Origin: Aurantimonas coralicida_A
Lineage (GTDB): Bacteria; Pseudomonadota; Alphaproteobacteria; Rhizobiales; Rhizobiaceae
Direction of reading: 5' to 3'
Length of the DNA: 64,000 bases
NCBI RefSeq assembly: GCF_036016755.1
Contig: NZ_JAYXIH010000006.1
Coordinates: 62,001 to 126,000, forward strand
This document shows, one piece after another, positions 1-8,561 of this stretch. Positions within the stretch are counted from its first letter, which is position 1. Every line of letters starts with the position of its first letter. A model generated the notes under the pieces. That model was not told the DNA's origin. It saw only the letters and a program-made list of their open reading frames with translations, and did not search any database. The position numbers were made by a program, and so were the translations under genes.

Positions 1-1
1 G

Positions 2-715
2 CTGCCCGAACTCACGGCGAAGATGATCGGTGACTTGGCCGATCTCGACGCCGGCGAGGAGCGTCTGGCCCGGCTCGAGGCCGAACTGGCCGAAAAACGG
101 ACGCTGTTCGATCGCGCCGCCGCCGCGCTGTCCGAACAGCGTCAGGAGGCCGCGCGGCTGCTCGAAGCCGCCGTGATGGCCGAGCTCCCCGACCTCAAGC
201 TCGATCGCGCGGCGTTTCTGGTCGAGATGGCAAGCGACCCGGACCGGCCCTCGGCCGCCGGTATCGACACGGTCGAGTTCTACGTTCGCACCAATCCCGG
301 CACCCGCGCCGGGGCGATGATGAAGGTCGCGTCCGGCGGCGAGCTGTCGCGTTTTCTGTTGGCGCTGAAAGTCGCGCTCGCCGATCGGGGATCGGCGCCG
401 ACGCTGGTCTTCGACGAGATCGACACCGGCGTCGGCGGCGCCGTCGCCGACGCCATCGGCCGGCGCCTGGCGCGGCTCGCCGGGACTGTCCAGGTGCTCG
501 CCGTCACCCCCGCGCCGCAGGTCGCGGCCCGCGCCGCGACGCATCTTCTGAGTTCCAAGGCCGCCGCCGATGCCGGCGAGGACCGGGTTGCAACGCGCGT
601 CGCGCCGATCGGCGCGACGGGACGGCGGGAGGAGATCGCTCGCATGCTTGCCGGCGAAACGGTGACCGACGAGGCCCGCGCCGCCGCCGAACGTCTGATC
701 GGCGCAGGAGCTTGA
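2..715 (+). CDS. recN: DNA repair protein RecN, C-terminal part (partial at window start)
   Basis: RecN is an SMC-like ATPase that acts at DNA double-strand breaks before RecA-dependent repair. The window holds the last 237 codons: the end of the coiled coil (Glu/Arg/Leu-rich stretch at the beginning), then the C-terminal half of the ATPase head with the ABC signature SGGELSR and the Walker B segment VFDEIDTGVGG. Both match RecN closely. The frame is open to base 1, so the gene begins upstream. An oddity: the H-loop, usually VTH(L/S/A)PQVA, reads VTPAPQVA, so the histidine expected after the Walker B is proline (codon 509-511). The stop at 713-715 lies just before the ATG of the next gene at 718. 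Confidence 0.95.
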   Translation: MPELTAKMIGDLADLDAGEERLARLEAELAEKRTLFDRAAAALSEQRQEAARLLEAAVMAELPDLKLDRAAFLVEMASDPDRPSAAGIDTVEFYVRTNPGTRAGAMMKVASGGELSRFLLALKVALADRGSAPTLVFDEIDTGVGGAVADAIGRRLARLAGTVQVLAVTPAPQVAARAATHLLSSKAAADAGEDRVATRVAPIGATGRREEIARMLAGETVTDEARAAAERLIGAGA

Positions 716-717
716 AG

Positions 718-1830
718 ATGGCGAGGCCCGACCGCGTTCTCATCGTCGGCGCGGGCCCGGTGGGGCTTGCCGCGGCCGTCGAGTTCCGTCGGCGTGGCCT
801 TTATCCCCGCATCATCGACGCCGGGGAGGGGCCGACGGACGCGGCCCAGTCGCGAGCGCTTGGCATCCTGCCGACGACGCTCGACATTCTTTCCGCCTCC
901 GGCATTACCGACCGGCTGCTCGCCGAGGGCGGCCACATCGAGAACGCCGAGATTTCTCTCGATGACAGGCGTCTGTTCAGGATTTCGACCAAGCCGGCGC
1001 GCACGCGCCACAACTTCATCCTGACGCTGCCGCAGGGGCGCACCGAGCGGCTGATGATCGAGTGGCTCGCGGCCCATGATGTCTCGGTCGAATGGAACAC
1101 TGCCTTTGTCGCGCTCGCCGATACCCACGCGCCGCGGGTCAGCCTGTCGAATGGCGAGACCGTGGCGGCCGATCTGGTGCTTGGCGCCGACGGCGTTCAT
1201 TCGGCGGTGCGCGAGGACGTCGGCATTCCCTGGAGCGGCGATGGCTATCCGGCCGAGTTCGCCCTGGCCGACGTGGTCTTCGAGCGGCCGGTCGAGGCAT
1301 CGACGGCCAGGGCCAATCTCAGGAGCGCAAAAGGCGGCACCGGAGGAGCGGTCGCGCTGCTGCCTCTCAGTGCGACCACGGGCCGCTATGTCGGCATCGC
1401 GCCGTCCACCGATGCGCTGCTGGCCGGAATCGAGGGCATTACCTCGATTACCTGGGAATCACGCTTTTCGGTCAGCTTCCGGCATGCCGAGCGTATGGCC
1501 AAGGGTCGGGTGTTCCTGGCTGGCGATGCCGCCCATGTTCATTCGCCGGTCGGCGGCCGCGGCATGAATCTGGGCATCTGGGATGCGGGCTGGCTCGCCT
1601 ATCTCGCCAGCGAGGGGCGTCAGAGCGAATACGAGATGCGCCGGCTGCCCTCGGTGCGGCGGGTGCTGAAGGATACGCGGCAAATGACCGATGTCATCGC
1701 CGCGCCGTCGGCCAATATTCTCAATCTGCTGCGCTACGCGATGCCGCTGGCGACGCAACTGCCGTGGGTGCGAAGGATGATCGCCGAGCGGCTGTTGGCG
1801 CTCGACCTGCCGCAGCCCGAATGGCTATGA
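718..1830 (+). CDS. FAD-dependent aromatic-ring monooxygenase-like protein
   Basis: 370 residues. The N-terminal dinucleotide-binding motif is GAGPVGLAAA, followed by the SRALGI segment typical of group A flavoprotein hydroxylases, a DG motif (GADGVHSAVRE) that contacts both FAD and NAD(P)H, and the FAD-binding block LAGDAAHVHSPVGGRGMN. These are the three hallmarks of the PheA/UbiH/TetX-type flavin monooxygenases. It lacks the long C-terminal thioredoxin-like domain of phenol hydroxylases, so it belongs to the short group. The ATG at 718 is preferred over a TTG at 712 because AGGAG at 706-710 is spaced properly only for 718. Substrate is unknown; it is probably co-transcribed with recN (2-bp gap) and ligA follows in 37 bp. 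Confidence 0.85.
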   Translation: MARPDRVLIVGAGPVGLAAAVEFRRRGLYPRIIDAGEGPTDAAQSRALGILPTTLDILSASGITDRLLAEGGHIENAEISLDDRRLFRISTKPARTRHNFILTLPQGRTERLMIEWLAAHDVSVEWNTAFVALADTHAPRVSLSNGETVAADLVLGADGVHSAVREDVGIPWSGDGYPAEFALADVVFERPVEASTARANLRSAKGGTGGAVALLPLSATTGRYVGIAPSTDALLAGIEGITSITWESRFSVSFRHAERMAKGRVFLAGDAAHVHSPVGGRGMNLGIWDAGWLAYLASEGRQSEYEMRRLPSVRRVLKDTRQMTDVIAAPSANILNLLRYAMPLATQLPWVRRMIAERLLALDLPQPEWL

Positions 1831-1867
1831 CGGGCGCGTATCGAACGGGCAGGGAATCACGGACGCC

Positions 1868-4003
1868 ATGAATGACAAGCCGGTCGACGATCTCGATGAA
1901 CAGGAGGCGGCGAGCGAGCTCGAACGTCTGGCGCGCGAGATCGCCGAACACGACGGGCGCTATTATCGCGAGGACGCGCCCAACGTCTCGGACGCGGAGT
2001 ACGATGCGCTGCGCCGCCGCAATGATGCGATCGAGGCGCGGTTTCCCGAGCTGATCCGCTCGGACTCGCCGTCGCGGCGGATCGGGTCGGAGGTGTCGGA
2101 GAAGTTCGAGAAGATCCGCCATGCGTTGCCGATGCTGTCGCTCGACAACGCTTTTTCGGATGAGGACGTCGCCGATTTCGCCAAGCGAGTCCGCCGCTTC
2201 CTGAAGCTCGCCGAGGACTCAGCCCTGGCGATCACCGCCGAGCCCAAGATCGACGGCCTGTCGCTGTCGCTGCGCTACGAGAAGGGCGAACTCGTCTCGG
2301 CGGCGACCCGGGGCGACGGCACCACCGGCGAGGACGTGACCCGCAACGCCCGGACCATCGACGACATTCCGAACCGGCTGAAGGGCGATGCGCCTAAGAT
2401 CTTCGAGGTGCGCGGCGAGGTCTATATGAGCCACGCGGCCTTCGCCGCGCTCAACGCTCGGCAGGCCGAGGAGGAAAAGCCGGTCTACGCCAATCCGCGC
2501 AACGCCGCCGCCGGCTCGCTGCGCCAGCTCGACGCTGGGATCACCCGTGGCCGCGCCTTGCGCTTTTTCGCCTATGCTTGGGGCGAGGCGAACGATGTGC
2601 CCGGCAAGACCCAAATGGAAGTCGTCGCGGCCCTCGGCCGGTTTGGTTTTACCACTACCGATTTGATGCGCCGCTTCGACACGATCGAGGGGCTGATCGA
2701 GCATTATCACCGGATCGAGGAGAGCCGCGCGAGCCTCGGCTACGACATCGACGGCGTCGTCTACAAGGTCGACGATCTGGCCTTGCAGAAGCGCCTCGGC
2801 TTCGTCTCGCGCTCGCCGCGCTGGGCGATCGCCCACAAGTTTCCGGCCGAGCAGGCGACGACGGTGTTGCGGGCGATCGAGATCCAGGTCGGCCGCACCG
2901 GCGCGCTGACGCCCGTCGCCAAGCTCGATCCGGTCACCGTCGGCGGCGTCGTCGTCTCCAACGCCACGCTGCATAATGCCGAGGAGATCGAACGGCTGGA
3001 CGTTCGCGTCGGTGACATGGTGACGATCCAGCGGGCTGGCGACGTGATACCGCAGGTGCTGGGAATCGTCGCCGACAAGCGCCCCGCCGGCACCGAGCCG
3101 TTCGAATTTCCGTCGGTCTGCCCATGCGAATTGAAGACCCCCGTGGTGCGCGAGGAAACCGCCTCGGGCGCCCGGAGTGTCGTGCGCCGCTGCACCGGCG
3201 AGTTCGCCTGTCCGTTCCAGCGGCGCGAGCATCTGAAGCTGTTCGTCTCACGAAAAGCCTTCGACATCGATGGGCTCGGCGACAAGCAGATCGATTTTTT
3301 CTACGACGATCCGGATTTTCGCGTTCGCACACCCGCCGACATCTTCAAGATAGCCGAGACGAACGCCGGCGGCCTGAAGAAGCTGAAGGACAAGGAAGGC
3401 TTCGGCGAAGTCTCGGCCAACAACCTCTTCGCTGCGATCGAGGCACGCAGGGCGATTCTGCTCGACCGGCTAATCTTCTCGCTCGGCATCCGCCATGTCG
3501 GCGAGGCGACGGCGAAGACGCTGGCGCGCGCCTACGGCACCTTCGAGGCGTTCCACGACGCCGCGCTCAAGGTGGCGGCGGGTGACGAGGAAGCGGGCGC
3601 CGAGATGGACGCGCTGGAGGAGATCGGCGGGGCCGTGCTGACCGCTGTCGCGCGGTTCTTCTGCGAGGAGCACAATCTGCGTCTGGTCGAGGATCTGGTG
3701 CGGGAACTGACGATCGAACCGGCCGAACAGCCGGCCGCGTCCTCGCCCGTGTCTGGCCAGACCATCGTCTTCACCGGTTCGCTGGAGCAGATGACCCGCG
3801 ACGAGGCGAAGGCAATGGCCGAGGCGCTGGGCGCCAAGGTCGCCGGATCGGTATCGAAGAAGACCGATCTGGTGGTCGCCGGTCCCGGCGCCGGCTCGAA
3901 GCTGAAGAAGGCCGCCGAACTCGGCGTCGAGGTGATCGACGAGGATGCCTGGTTCGAGCGGATCGGGCGCAGTCATGGGGCGGAGACCGGCGAGAGCGGC
4001 TGA
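1868..4003 (+). CDS. ligA: NAD-dependent DNA ligase LigA
   Basis: 711 residues, slightly above the 670-700 usual for the family. It seals nicks during replication and repair using NAD+. Seen in order: N-terminal Ia domain (about 15-75) with the conserved HDxxYY-type segment; adenylation domain with the catalytic lysine K127 in EPKIDGLS; OB fold with the RTGALTPVA motif; a four-cysteine zinc site beginning CPC and ending RCTGEFACP (CPC rather than CPxC, a spacing I believe is common in Rhizobiales); helix-hairpin-helix repeats with GxxRHVGEATAK; and a C-terminal BRCT domain (about 635-705, VFTGSLEQMTRDEAK). Essential gene; recN and ligA are often neighbours in alphaproteobacteria. Confidence 0.98.
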   Translation: MNDKPVDDLDEQEAASELERLAREIAEHDGRYYREDAPNVSDAEYDALRRRNDAIEARFPELIRSDSPSRRIGSEVSEKFEKIRHALPMLSLDNAFSDEDVADFAKRVRRFLKLAEDSALAITAEPKIDGLSLSLRYEKGELVSAATRGDGTTGEDVTRNARTIDDIPNRLKGDAPKIFEVRGEVYMSHAAFAALNARQAEEEKPVYANPRNAAAGSLRQLDAGITRGRALRFFAYAWGEANDVPGKTQMEVVAALGRFGFTTTDLMRRFDTIEGLIEHYHRIEESRASLGYDIDGVVYKVDDLALQKRLGFVSRSPRWAIAHKFPAEQATTVLRAIEIQVGRTGALTPVAKLDPVTVGGVVVSNATLHNAEEIERLDVRVGDMVTIQRAGDVIPQVLGIVADKRPAGTEPFEFPSVCPCELKTPVVREETASGARSVVRRCTGEFACPFQRREHLKLFVSRKAFDIDGLGDKQIDFFYDDPDFRVRTPADIFKIAETNAGGLKKLKDKEGFGEVSANNLFAAIEARRAILLDRLIFSLGIRHVGEATAKTLARAYGTFEAFHDAALKVAAGDEEAGAEMDALEEIGGAVLTAVARFFCEEHNLRLVEDLVRELTIEPAEQPAASSPVSGQTIVFTGSLEQMTRDEAKAMAEALGAKVAGSVSKKTDLVVAGPGAGSKLKKAAELGVEVIDEDAWFERIGRSHGAETGESG

Positions 4004-4138
4004 CCGGGCCTCGGCGCGACGTTACAGTCATGCACCGCTGCCACGGGCGGTCGGAGAAATCTGGGGCAATGCGTCGCCCCACCTTGCGGAGCGCCCGGCG
4101 AATGCCGAGATTGGGCGCGCTCCAGACAAGGATGATTC

Positions 4139-4720
4139 ATGCTATTCCGCCTGCCGCGCTGCCTGCGCACCGGCCTTGCCGCCGCAATTTTCCTCGTCGG
4201 TGCGGGCTTGGCGCCTGTCGCGATCGCTGTGTCCGTCGACAATGACCTTCCCGCCACGAAGACGCCGGTGGCCGCGGACGAGCGTACCGGCTCGGCAAAG
4301 CCGGATATTTCCGAGATCGTTCAGGCCGACGACCTGTCCGCCATGGTCGGGATCGCGCTGGGCTATGGCAACGCGGAACTTTCCACCATCGAGAATGGGG
4401 ACCCCGTGATCGTCGGCGAGATCAATGGCGTCGCCTATCAGCTGTTCTTTCTGAATTGCGCGGACGACCACACCGGCTGCACCATTATGAACTTCTATGC
4501 GATCTGGGATGTTCAGGACGTCGCCATTGATGCCATCAACGGATTCAACCGCACCCAGCCTTTCAACAAGGCCTATCTGACGCCGGACAATCTGCCCGTG
4601 GTCGAATTGAACCTGTCGACGGTCGGCGGCATGACGCGTGGCCAGCTCGACGACGCCTTCGAGCGCTGGACCATCGCCCTGGCGGAGTTTCCCCGCGAGG
4701 TGCTGGGGGAGACGCGGTAG
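4139..4720 (+). CDS. YbjN-domain exported protein
   Basis: 193 residues. Residues 1-30 form a Sec-type signal peptide (basic start, hydrophobic core of Ala/Leu/Val, cleavage probably after APVAIA). The remainder carries the YbjN/T3SS-chaperone-like fold: an acidic first helix (DISEIVQADDLSAMVGIALG), a strand-rich middle with an isolated Cys pair (NCADDHTGC), and a helix ending in FERWTIALAEF. Bacterial YbjN proteins are linked to stress and motility regulation, but exported members are of unknown role. ATG 4139 is preceded by AAGGA at about 4127-4131. A cytosolic paralogue-like protein lies at 26810-27310. Confidence 0.75.
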   Translation: MLFRLPRCLRTGLAAAIFLVGAGLAPVAIAVSVDNDLPATKTPVAADERTGSAKPDISEIVQADDLSAMVGIALGYGNAELSTIENGDPVIVGEINGVAYQLFFLNCADDHTGCTIMNFYAIWDVQDVAIDAINGFNRTQPFNKAYLTPDNLPVVELNLSTVGGMTRGQLDDAFERWTIALAEFPREVLGETR

Positions 4721-4836
4721 CGAACGCGCCGTTCATTTCCGCCGCGCTTGCGCGGTTCGATGTGACAAAGCATAAGCAAGACTGATTAGACGGTCGCTCG
4801 GCGACCGTGTTTCCACGAATCAATCCGAGCAACCCC

Positions 4837-5550
4837 GTGACCGAATCCGCCCGATCGGAGATCCGCGCCGCGCTGCGCCAGCTCCTGCCCATCCTTTTCG
4901 CTGCGTTGCCCTTCGGCATGCTCTACGGTGCGATCGCCGTTGGCGAGGGTCTGACGCTATGGCAGACGATGGGCTTCTCGGCCACCGTCTATGCCGGCGC
5001 CTCGCAACTCGCCGCTCTGCAACTGATCGGCATCGGCGCGCCGGTTTGGTCCGTGCTTCTGGCGGTGGTGGCGCTCAACTTCCGGCACGTCCTCTATTCG
5101 GCATCCGTGGGCAGACACCTGACGCGTTTTTCGGCGCCCCAGAAGGCGGCGGCGTTCTTCCTTCTGGTCGACCCGATGTTCGGCGCCGCCGAGGCGCGCG
5201 CGAGCGGCCAGAAACTGACCAAGACGTTCTATTTCGCCTATGGCCTAGTGCTATATTTCGGCTGGCTCGCCGCGACACTGGTGGGGGCATTGTTCGGCGC
5301 GCTGATCGACGATCCGCTCGCATACGGCTTGGATTTCATCCTGCCGGTGTATTTCCTGACGTTGTTGATGACCTTTCGCACCCGCAGTCTGTTCTATCCG
5401 GTGGCACTGGCAAGCGCGGCGGCCTCGATCCTCGTCTATCTGACCGTCGGCCCGCCCTGGCACGTCACCATAGGCGGGGGCGCCGGGGTCTTGTTCGCCG
5501 CCGTCGCCAAACCGGCGGCGCGGCCGAGGCGCGAGGGCGTCGATGTCTGA
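4837..5550 (+). CDS. azlC: AzlC-family branched-chain amino acid exporter, large subunit
   Basis: 237 residues from the GTG at 4837; an in-frame GTG at 4807 would add 10 residues. The first GTG sits inside a perfect 8-bp hairpin (4790-4808) and gives an atypical N terminus, so 4837 is preferred, though neither has a clear ribosome binding site. The protein has the AzlC signature near the start (FAALPFGMLYGAIAV), the Y-A-G-A-S-Q-L-A segment after the first membrane span, and about seven to eight hydrophobic spans. AzlC and AzlD together export branched-chain amino acids or their analogues through the inner membrane. The 3' end overlaps azlD by 8 bp. Confidence 0.88.
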   Translation: MTESARSEIRAALRQLLPILFAALPFGMLYGAIAVGEGLTLWQTMGFSATVYAGASQLAALQLIGIGAPVWSVLLAVVALNFRHVLYSASVGRHLTRFSAPQKAAAFFLLVDPMFGAAEARASGQKLTKTFYFAYGLVLYFGWLAATLVGALFGALIDDPLAYGLDFILPVYFLTLLMTFRTRSLFYPVALASAAASILVYLTVGPPWHVTIGGGAGVLFAAVAKPAARPRREGVDV

Positions 5551-5839
5551 TATCTGGCTGATCATCGTCCTCGCGGGAGTGCTTACCTACCTCACGCGCG
5601 CCGGCGGGCATCTGCTGCTTGCCCGGTTCGGGTCGTTGCCGCCTCGGCTGGAAGCGGCGCTCAACGCTGTTCCGGCGGCGGTGCTGACGACGATCGTCAC
5701 GCCGATCCTGGTGACCGGTGGTTGGCCGGAGCGCGTCGCGATCCTGGTCTGTCTGGTGCTGTCGTTGCGCCTGCCGCTGATCGCGGTGGTCGCCATCGGG
5801 ACGGGATTGGTGGCGGCGGCGCGGGCGGCCGGCTTCTGA
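5543..5839 (+). CDS. azlD: AzlD-family small subunit of branched-chain amino acid exporter
   Basis: 98 residues, three to four hydrophobic spans, the usual size for AzlD. The N terminus (IWLIIVLAGVLTYLTRAG) and the central LNAVPAAVLTTIV segment are typical; the YLTR motif is shared by the family. It overlaps the end of azlC by 8 bp, implying translational coupling and a fixed subunit ratio. The downstream gene is convergent (stop-to-stop distance 16 bp), so transcription ends here. Confidence 0.88.
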   Translation: MSDIWLIIVLAGVLTYLTRAGGHLLLARFGSLPPRLEAALNAVPAAVLTTIVTPILVTGGWPERVAILVCLVLSLRLPLIAVVAIGTGLVAAARAAGF

Positions 5840-5855
5840 GCGGGCCGCGCGTCGA

Positions 5856-6845
5856 TCAGTCGGCCTGGATCGCCGACAGTTTCCACGCGCCGCCATTTTC
5901 GCGCACGAAGGTCCACAATTCCGTGGTTTCGCTCGGATGCTCCGGATCGCCTTCGACGACGGCACCGCTCTGGCGATCACGCATGACGTCAATCGATTCA
6001 AAGCGCATGGCGACCGAGGCGTAGTCGCGCGCCTCCTCGCGCCAGGCTTCGGCCAGATCGCCTTGCAGCAAGGTGACCGCCGTCACGTCATTCTTGCGCC
6101 CAGACGTGGCGTTCTCGGAGAGCTCCTCGGCCAGATAGGACATCACTTCCGGTGTGGTGATCTGGCGCAGCGCGGCGTAGTCCTCACGTGAAAACGCCGC
6201 CTGGACCTTCTGGAGTTTCTGTTCGAAGGCATCGAGGTCCCGGTCGGTGATGCCGATCTCGTCGGCCGGGCCAGACGATGCTGCTGCCGAGCCTGCGCCG
6301 AGTCCGGCTCCTGAACCGATCGACGGGATGCGGAAGCTTCCCGGTCCTGCCGGGCGCGGTGTCTCCTCGTAGGCCCGCCGCTCCGCTGCACCGGAATTGC
6401 CGGCATAGGCGCCGCCGGCGCGGTTGCGAAACAGCCGCATCAGCAGTGCCGCGCCGAAAGCGATCAACAGCACTTGGACAAGCAGCGCCAGGAAGCCGCC
6501 CATGCCGCCGAAGCCTGTCCCCATCAGCATGCCGAACAGGCCGCCAAGCATCAGTCCGCCGAGAAGACCGCCGCCCAAGCCGCCGAAGAGACCTGGCCGA
6601 CGTGTCGTCGCGCCGTTCTGAGCGGTTCCTGCGCCCGGCTGGGCAGCCTGGCCCGGCGTCATCGAGCGCTGGACCGGCGCGAAGGATTTCGGCGCCGTGG
6701 TCGTGGTCGGTGCCGACTGGAATGTGCGGAAGCCCCGGCTGCCGAAGCTGCCGCCGCGACGCGCGTCGGCATGGTCGACCGCGACGAAGGAGAAAGCGAG
6801 GAAGAAGCTTGCAAGCATTGCACCGAAGCGAAGGCGGTTGACCAT
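5856..6845 (-). CDS. Tim44-like domain protein with glycine-rich membrane segment
   Basis: 329 residues from the ATG at 6845. Residues 1-26 resemble a signal peptide or anchor, followed by an Arg/Ser/Thr/Pro-rich linker (FQSAPTTTTAPKS), then a very glycine-rich block (GLFGGLGGGLLGGLMLGGLFG) leading into a hydrophobic span ending ALLMRLFRNR. The C-terminal 150 residues form a Tim44/MBA1-type fold (LQKVQAAFSREDYAALRQITTPEVMSY, then TELWTFVRENGGAWKLSAIQ at the end). Bacterial Tim44-like proteins are associated with the inner membrane; function is not settled. Its last base is 16 bp from the azlD stop (convergent). The 83-bp gap to the VWA gene upstream suggests it may be co-transcribed with it. 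Confidence 0.8.
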   Translation of the reverse strand: MVNRLRFGAMLASFFLAFSFVAVDHADARRGGSFGSRGFRTFQSAPTTTTAPKSFAPVQRSMTPGQAAQPGAGTAQNGATTRRPGLFGGLGGGLLGGLMLGGLFGMLMGTGFGGMGGFLALLVQVLLIAFGAALLMRLFRNRAGGAYAGNSGAAERRAYEETPRPAGPGSFRIPSIGSGAGLGAGSAAASSGPADEIGITDRDLDAFEQKLQKVQAAFSREDYAALRQITTPEVMSYLAEELSENATSGRKNDVTAVTLLQGDLAEAWREEARDYASVAMRFESIDVMRDRQSGAVVEGDPEHPSETTELWTFVRENGGAWKLSAIQAD

Positions 6846-6928
6846 GTGATGTCCCGTCAAATTGGCGTCCGGCGAGATATGGGAGGCTGAAGCGCCTCTC
6901 GCCAGCGGTCCGCGCCGAAATCTTGCGC

Positions 6929-8116
6929 CTAGCGCGCGAGTTCGCGCGTTGCCTCCTCGATGCCCTTCAGCGTCATCTCGAACATCCGGTCGCCGGTCGC
7001 CTCGCGGATCATCTGGATCGACTGTGTCCAGTCCCAGTGTTCGCGCTTGACCGGGTTCAGCCAGACGGTCTTCGGCCATTTGGCGGTAAAACGTTGCAGC
7101 CAGACGAAGCCCGGCTCGGGGTTCCAGTGCTCGACCGAACCGCCCGCCATGGCAACCTCGTAGGGGCTCATCGAGGCGTCGCCGACGAACACCGCCTTGT
7201 AATCCGATCCGAACGTGTGGAGCACGTCCATGGTGGAAATCGTCTCGGCATGGCGGCGGCGATTGTCCTTCCACAGCCGCTCATACGGGCAATTGTGGAA
7301 GTAGAAGAATTCGAGGTGCTTCAGCTCCGAGCGGGCGGCGGAAAACAGCTCCTCGACCGCCCGGACATGGTCGTCCATCGACCCGCCGATATCGAGAAAC
7401 AGTAGCACCTTGACCGCGTTGCGCCGTTCGGGCCGGGTCTTTACGTCGAGATAGCCGTGCTCGGCGGTGGAGCGGATCGTGGCGGGAAGGTCGAATTCCT
7501 CCTCGGCCCCGTCGCGAACCCAGCGGCGTAGCCGCTTCAGCGCGACCTTGATGTTGCGCGTGCCGAGTTCGACGCTGTCGTCCAGATTGCGGAACTCGCG
7601 CCGGTCCCAGACCTTCACCGCCTTGCGGTGGCGGCTTTCCTTCTGGCCGATACGGATACCTTCCGGGTTGTATCCATAGGCGCCGAACGGTGACGTGCCG
7701 CCGGTGCCGATCCATTTCGAGCCGCCCTGATGGCGCCCTTGCTGCTCTTCCAGGCGTTGCTTCAGCGTCTCCATCAGCTTGTCGAAGCCGCCGAGGCTTT
7801 CGACGAGCTTTTTCTCCTCGTCGGTGAGGTGCTTTTCGGCCAGGCGGCGCAGCCATTCCTCGGGCAATTCGCGCATATCGACGCCGCCGGCCTCGCCCGA
7901 CACCGCCTCGATGCCCTTGAAGATTTCGGAGAACACACGGTCGAAGCGATCGATGAAACGCTCGTCCTTCACTAGGCTGGCGCGAGCGAGATAATAAAAG
8001 CCCTCCACGTCGTAGGTGACGAGATCGGCCGTCACCGCATCCAGAAAGGCGAGATGCTCGCGCAGCGTGACCGGCACGCCGGCGGCCTTGAGCTTGAGGA
8101 AGAAGGTCAGGAACAT
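6929..8116 (-). CDS. VWA domain protein of the CoxE family
   Basis: 395 residues. An N-terminal helical region (1-130), a linker rich in Gly (QGGSKWIGTGGTSPFGAYG) and a C-terminal von Willebrand A domain from about 233 with a MIDAS motif DIGGSMDD (D242; DxGxS form) and a later TFGSDYKAVFVGDASMS segment. CoxE-type proteins partner with MoxR AAA+ ATPases to insert metals or activate enzymes; the closest characterised case is CoxD/CoxE in CO dehydrogenase maturation. The likely partner here is the MoxR gene at 11105-11944, on the same strand but about 3 kb upstream; in related genomes I expect the two to be adjacent. Confidence 0.87.
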   Translation of the reverse strand: MFLTFFLKLKAAGVPVTLREHLAFLDAVTADLVTYDVEGFYYLARASLVKDERFIDRFDRVFSEIFKGIEAVSGEAGGVDMRELPEEWLRRLAEKHLTDEEKKLVESLGGFDKLMETLKQRLEEQQGRHQGGSKWIGTGGTSPFGAYGYNPEGIRIGQKESRHRKAVKVWDRREFRNLDDSVELGTRNIKVALKRLRRWVRDGAEEEFDLPATIRSTAEHGYLDVKTRPERRNAVKVLLFLDIGGSMDDHVRAVEELFSAARSELKHLEFFYFHNCPYERLWKDNRRRHAETISTMDVLHTFGSDYKAVFVGDASMSPYEVAMAGGSVEHWNPEPGFVWLQRFTAKWPKTVWLNPVKREHWDWTQSIQMIREATGDRMFEMTLKGIEEATRELAR

Positions 8117-8179
8117 GGCCGGAAGGGTAGGGCAGGGAGCGGCGCTTGTCAGCCGGCGGCGTTGTTTCGCGGAAATCGG

Positions 8180-8192
8180 CGATCTAAGATCG
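8180..8192. promoter_or_regulatory. Perfect 13-bp palindrome, possible autoregulatory operator
   Basis: CGATCT-A-AGATCG is an exact inverted repeat around a central A. It lies 7 bp upstream of a candidate -35 element (8199) and 46 bp before the first gene of a plus-strand pair that ends in an XRE-type DNA-binding protein. That position fits an operator for autorepression. Not tested beyond inspection. Confidence 0.4.
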
Positions 8193-8198
8193 GATCGG

Positions 8199-8227
8199 TT
8201 GATCGCGATACGTCAGTGGCGTATATG
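8199..8227 (+). promoter_or_regulatory. Candidate sigma-70-type promoter for the toxin-antitoxin-like pair
   Basis: TTGATC at 8199-8204, a 17-bp spacer, and TATATG at 8222-8227. With a start site about 7 bases after the -10 element, the message would begin at around 8234, only a few bases before the ATG at 8238, so the first gene would be nearly leaderless. Confidence 0.4.
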
Positions 8228-8237
8228 TGGGGTGGGG

Positions 8238-8558
8238 ATGGCGTTGGATATTGAAGTCGGTGAAACCCGACGCTTTCTCCTTGATTGCGCGATGTATGGC
8301 GTGAATGCGGAAAAGCATGAGGCTCTGCTGCGCCTTCTGAAAGGAGACCCGGTTGTCGGTCGTCAGCGACCTGGGTCACCTTCCTTGTGGGATTGGGAGT
8401 TCAGCGGCAATCGGATTACTTATGCTTTGTCAGACGATTGCTCGCGGCTGGTGCTGCTGCGACTAACTCCCGCAGAGGCGCCGAAGGCCAGCCGCCTGCT
8501 ACAGATCATGAAGCTGATACGAACTATCAACGAGATCAAACGCCTGTTCGGATTGTGA
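8238..8558 (+). CDS. Small protein, candidate RelE/ParE-fold toxin partner of the XRE gene
   Basis: 106 residues; I do not recognise a named family. The middle part, leuc-rich helix (HEALLRLLKGDPVVG) followed by a strand pattern (WDWEFSGNRITYALSDDCSRLVLLRL), resembles the order in RelE/ParE toxins, where a helix ending in an xxDPxxG turn leads into strands carrying R/Y-type residues. The C terminus is basic (IRTINEIKRLFGL). It sits 3 bp before the XRE-HTH gene, toxin-first, as in higBA-type modules. The surrounding bases are more AT-rich than the flanks. ATG 8238 has no strong ribosome binding site; a GTG at 8232 is in frame. Function by context only. Confidence 0.55.
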   Translation: MALDIEVGETRRFLLDCAMYGVNAEKHEALLRLLKGDPVVGRQRPGSPSLWDWEFSGNRITYALSDDCSRLVLLRLTPAEAPKASRLLQIMKLIRTINEIKRLFGL

Positions 8559-8561
8559 GCC

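Noticed and set aside
3110..3220. LigA zinc site as damaged (CPC in place of CPxC)
   Set aside because: The same spacing appears, as I recall, in Rhizobiales LigA proteins; all four cysteines are present and later domains are in frame.
4790..4808. Hairpin as a Rho-independent terminator before azlC
   Set aside because: The 8-bp stem lacks a T-run and includes an alternative GTG start; better seen as a possible leader structure.
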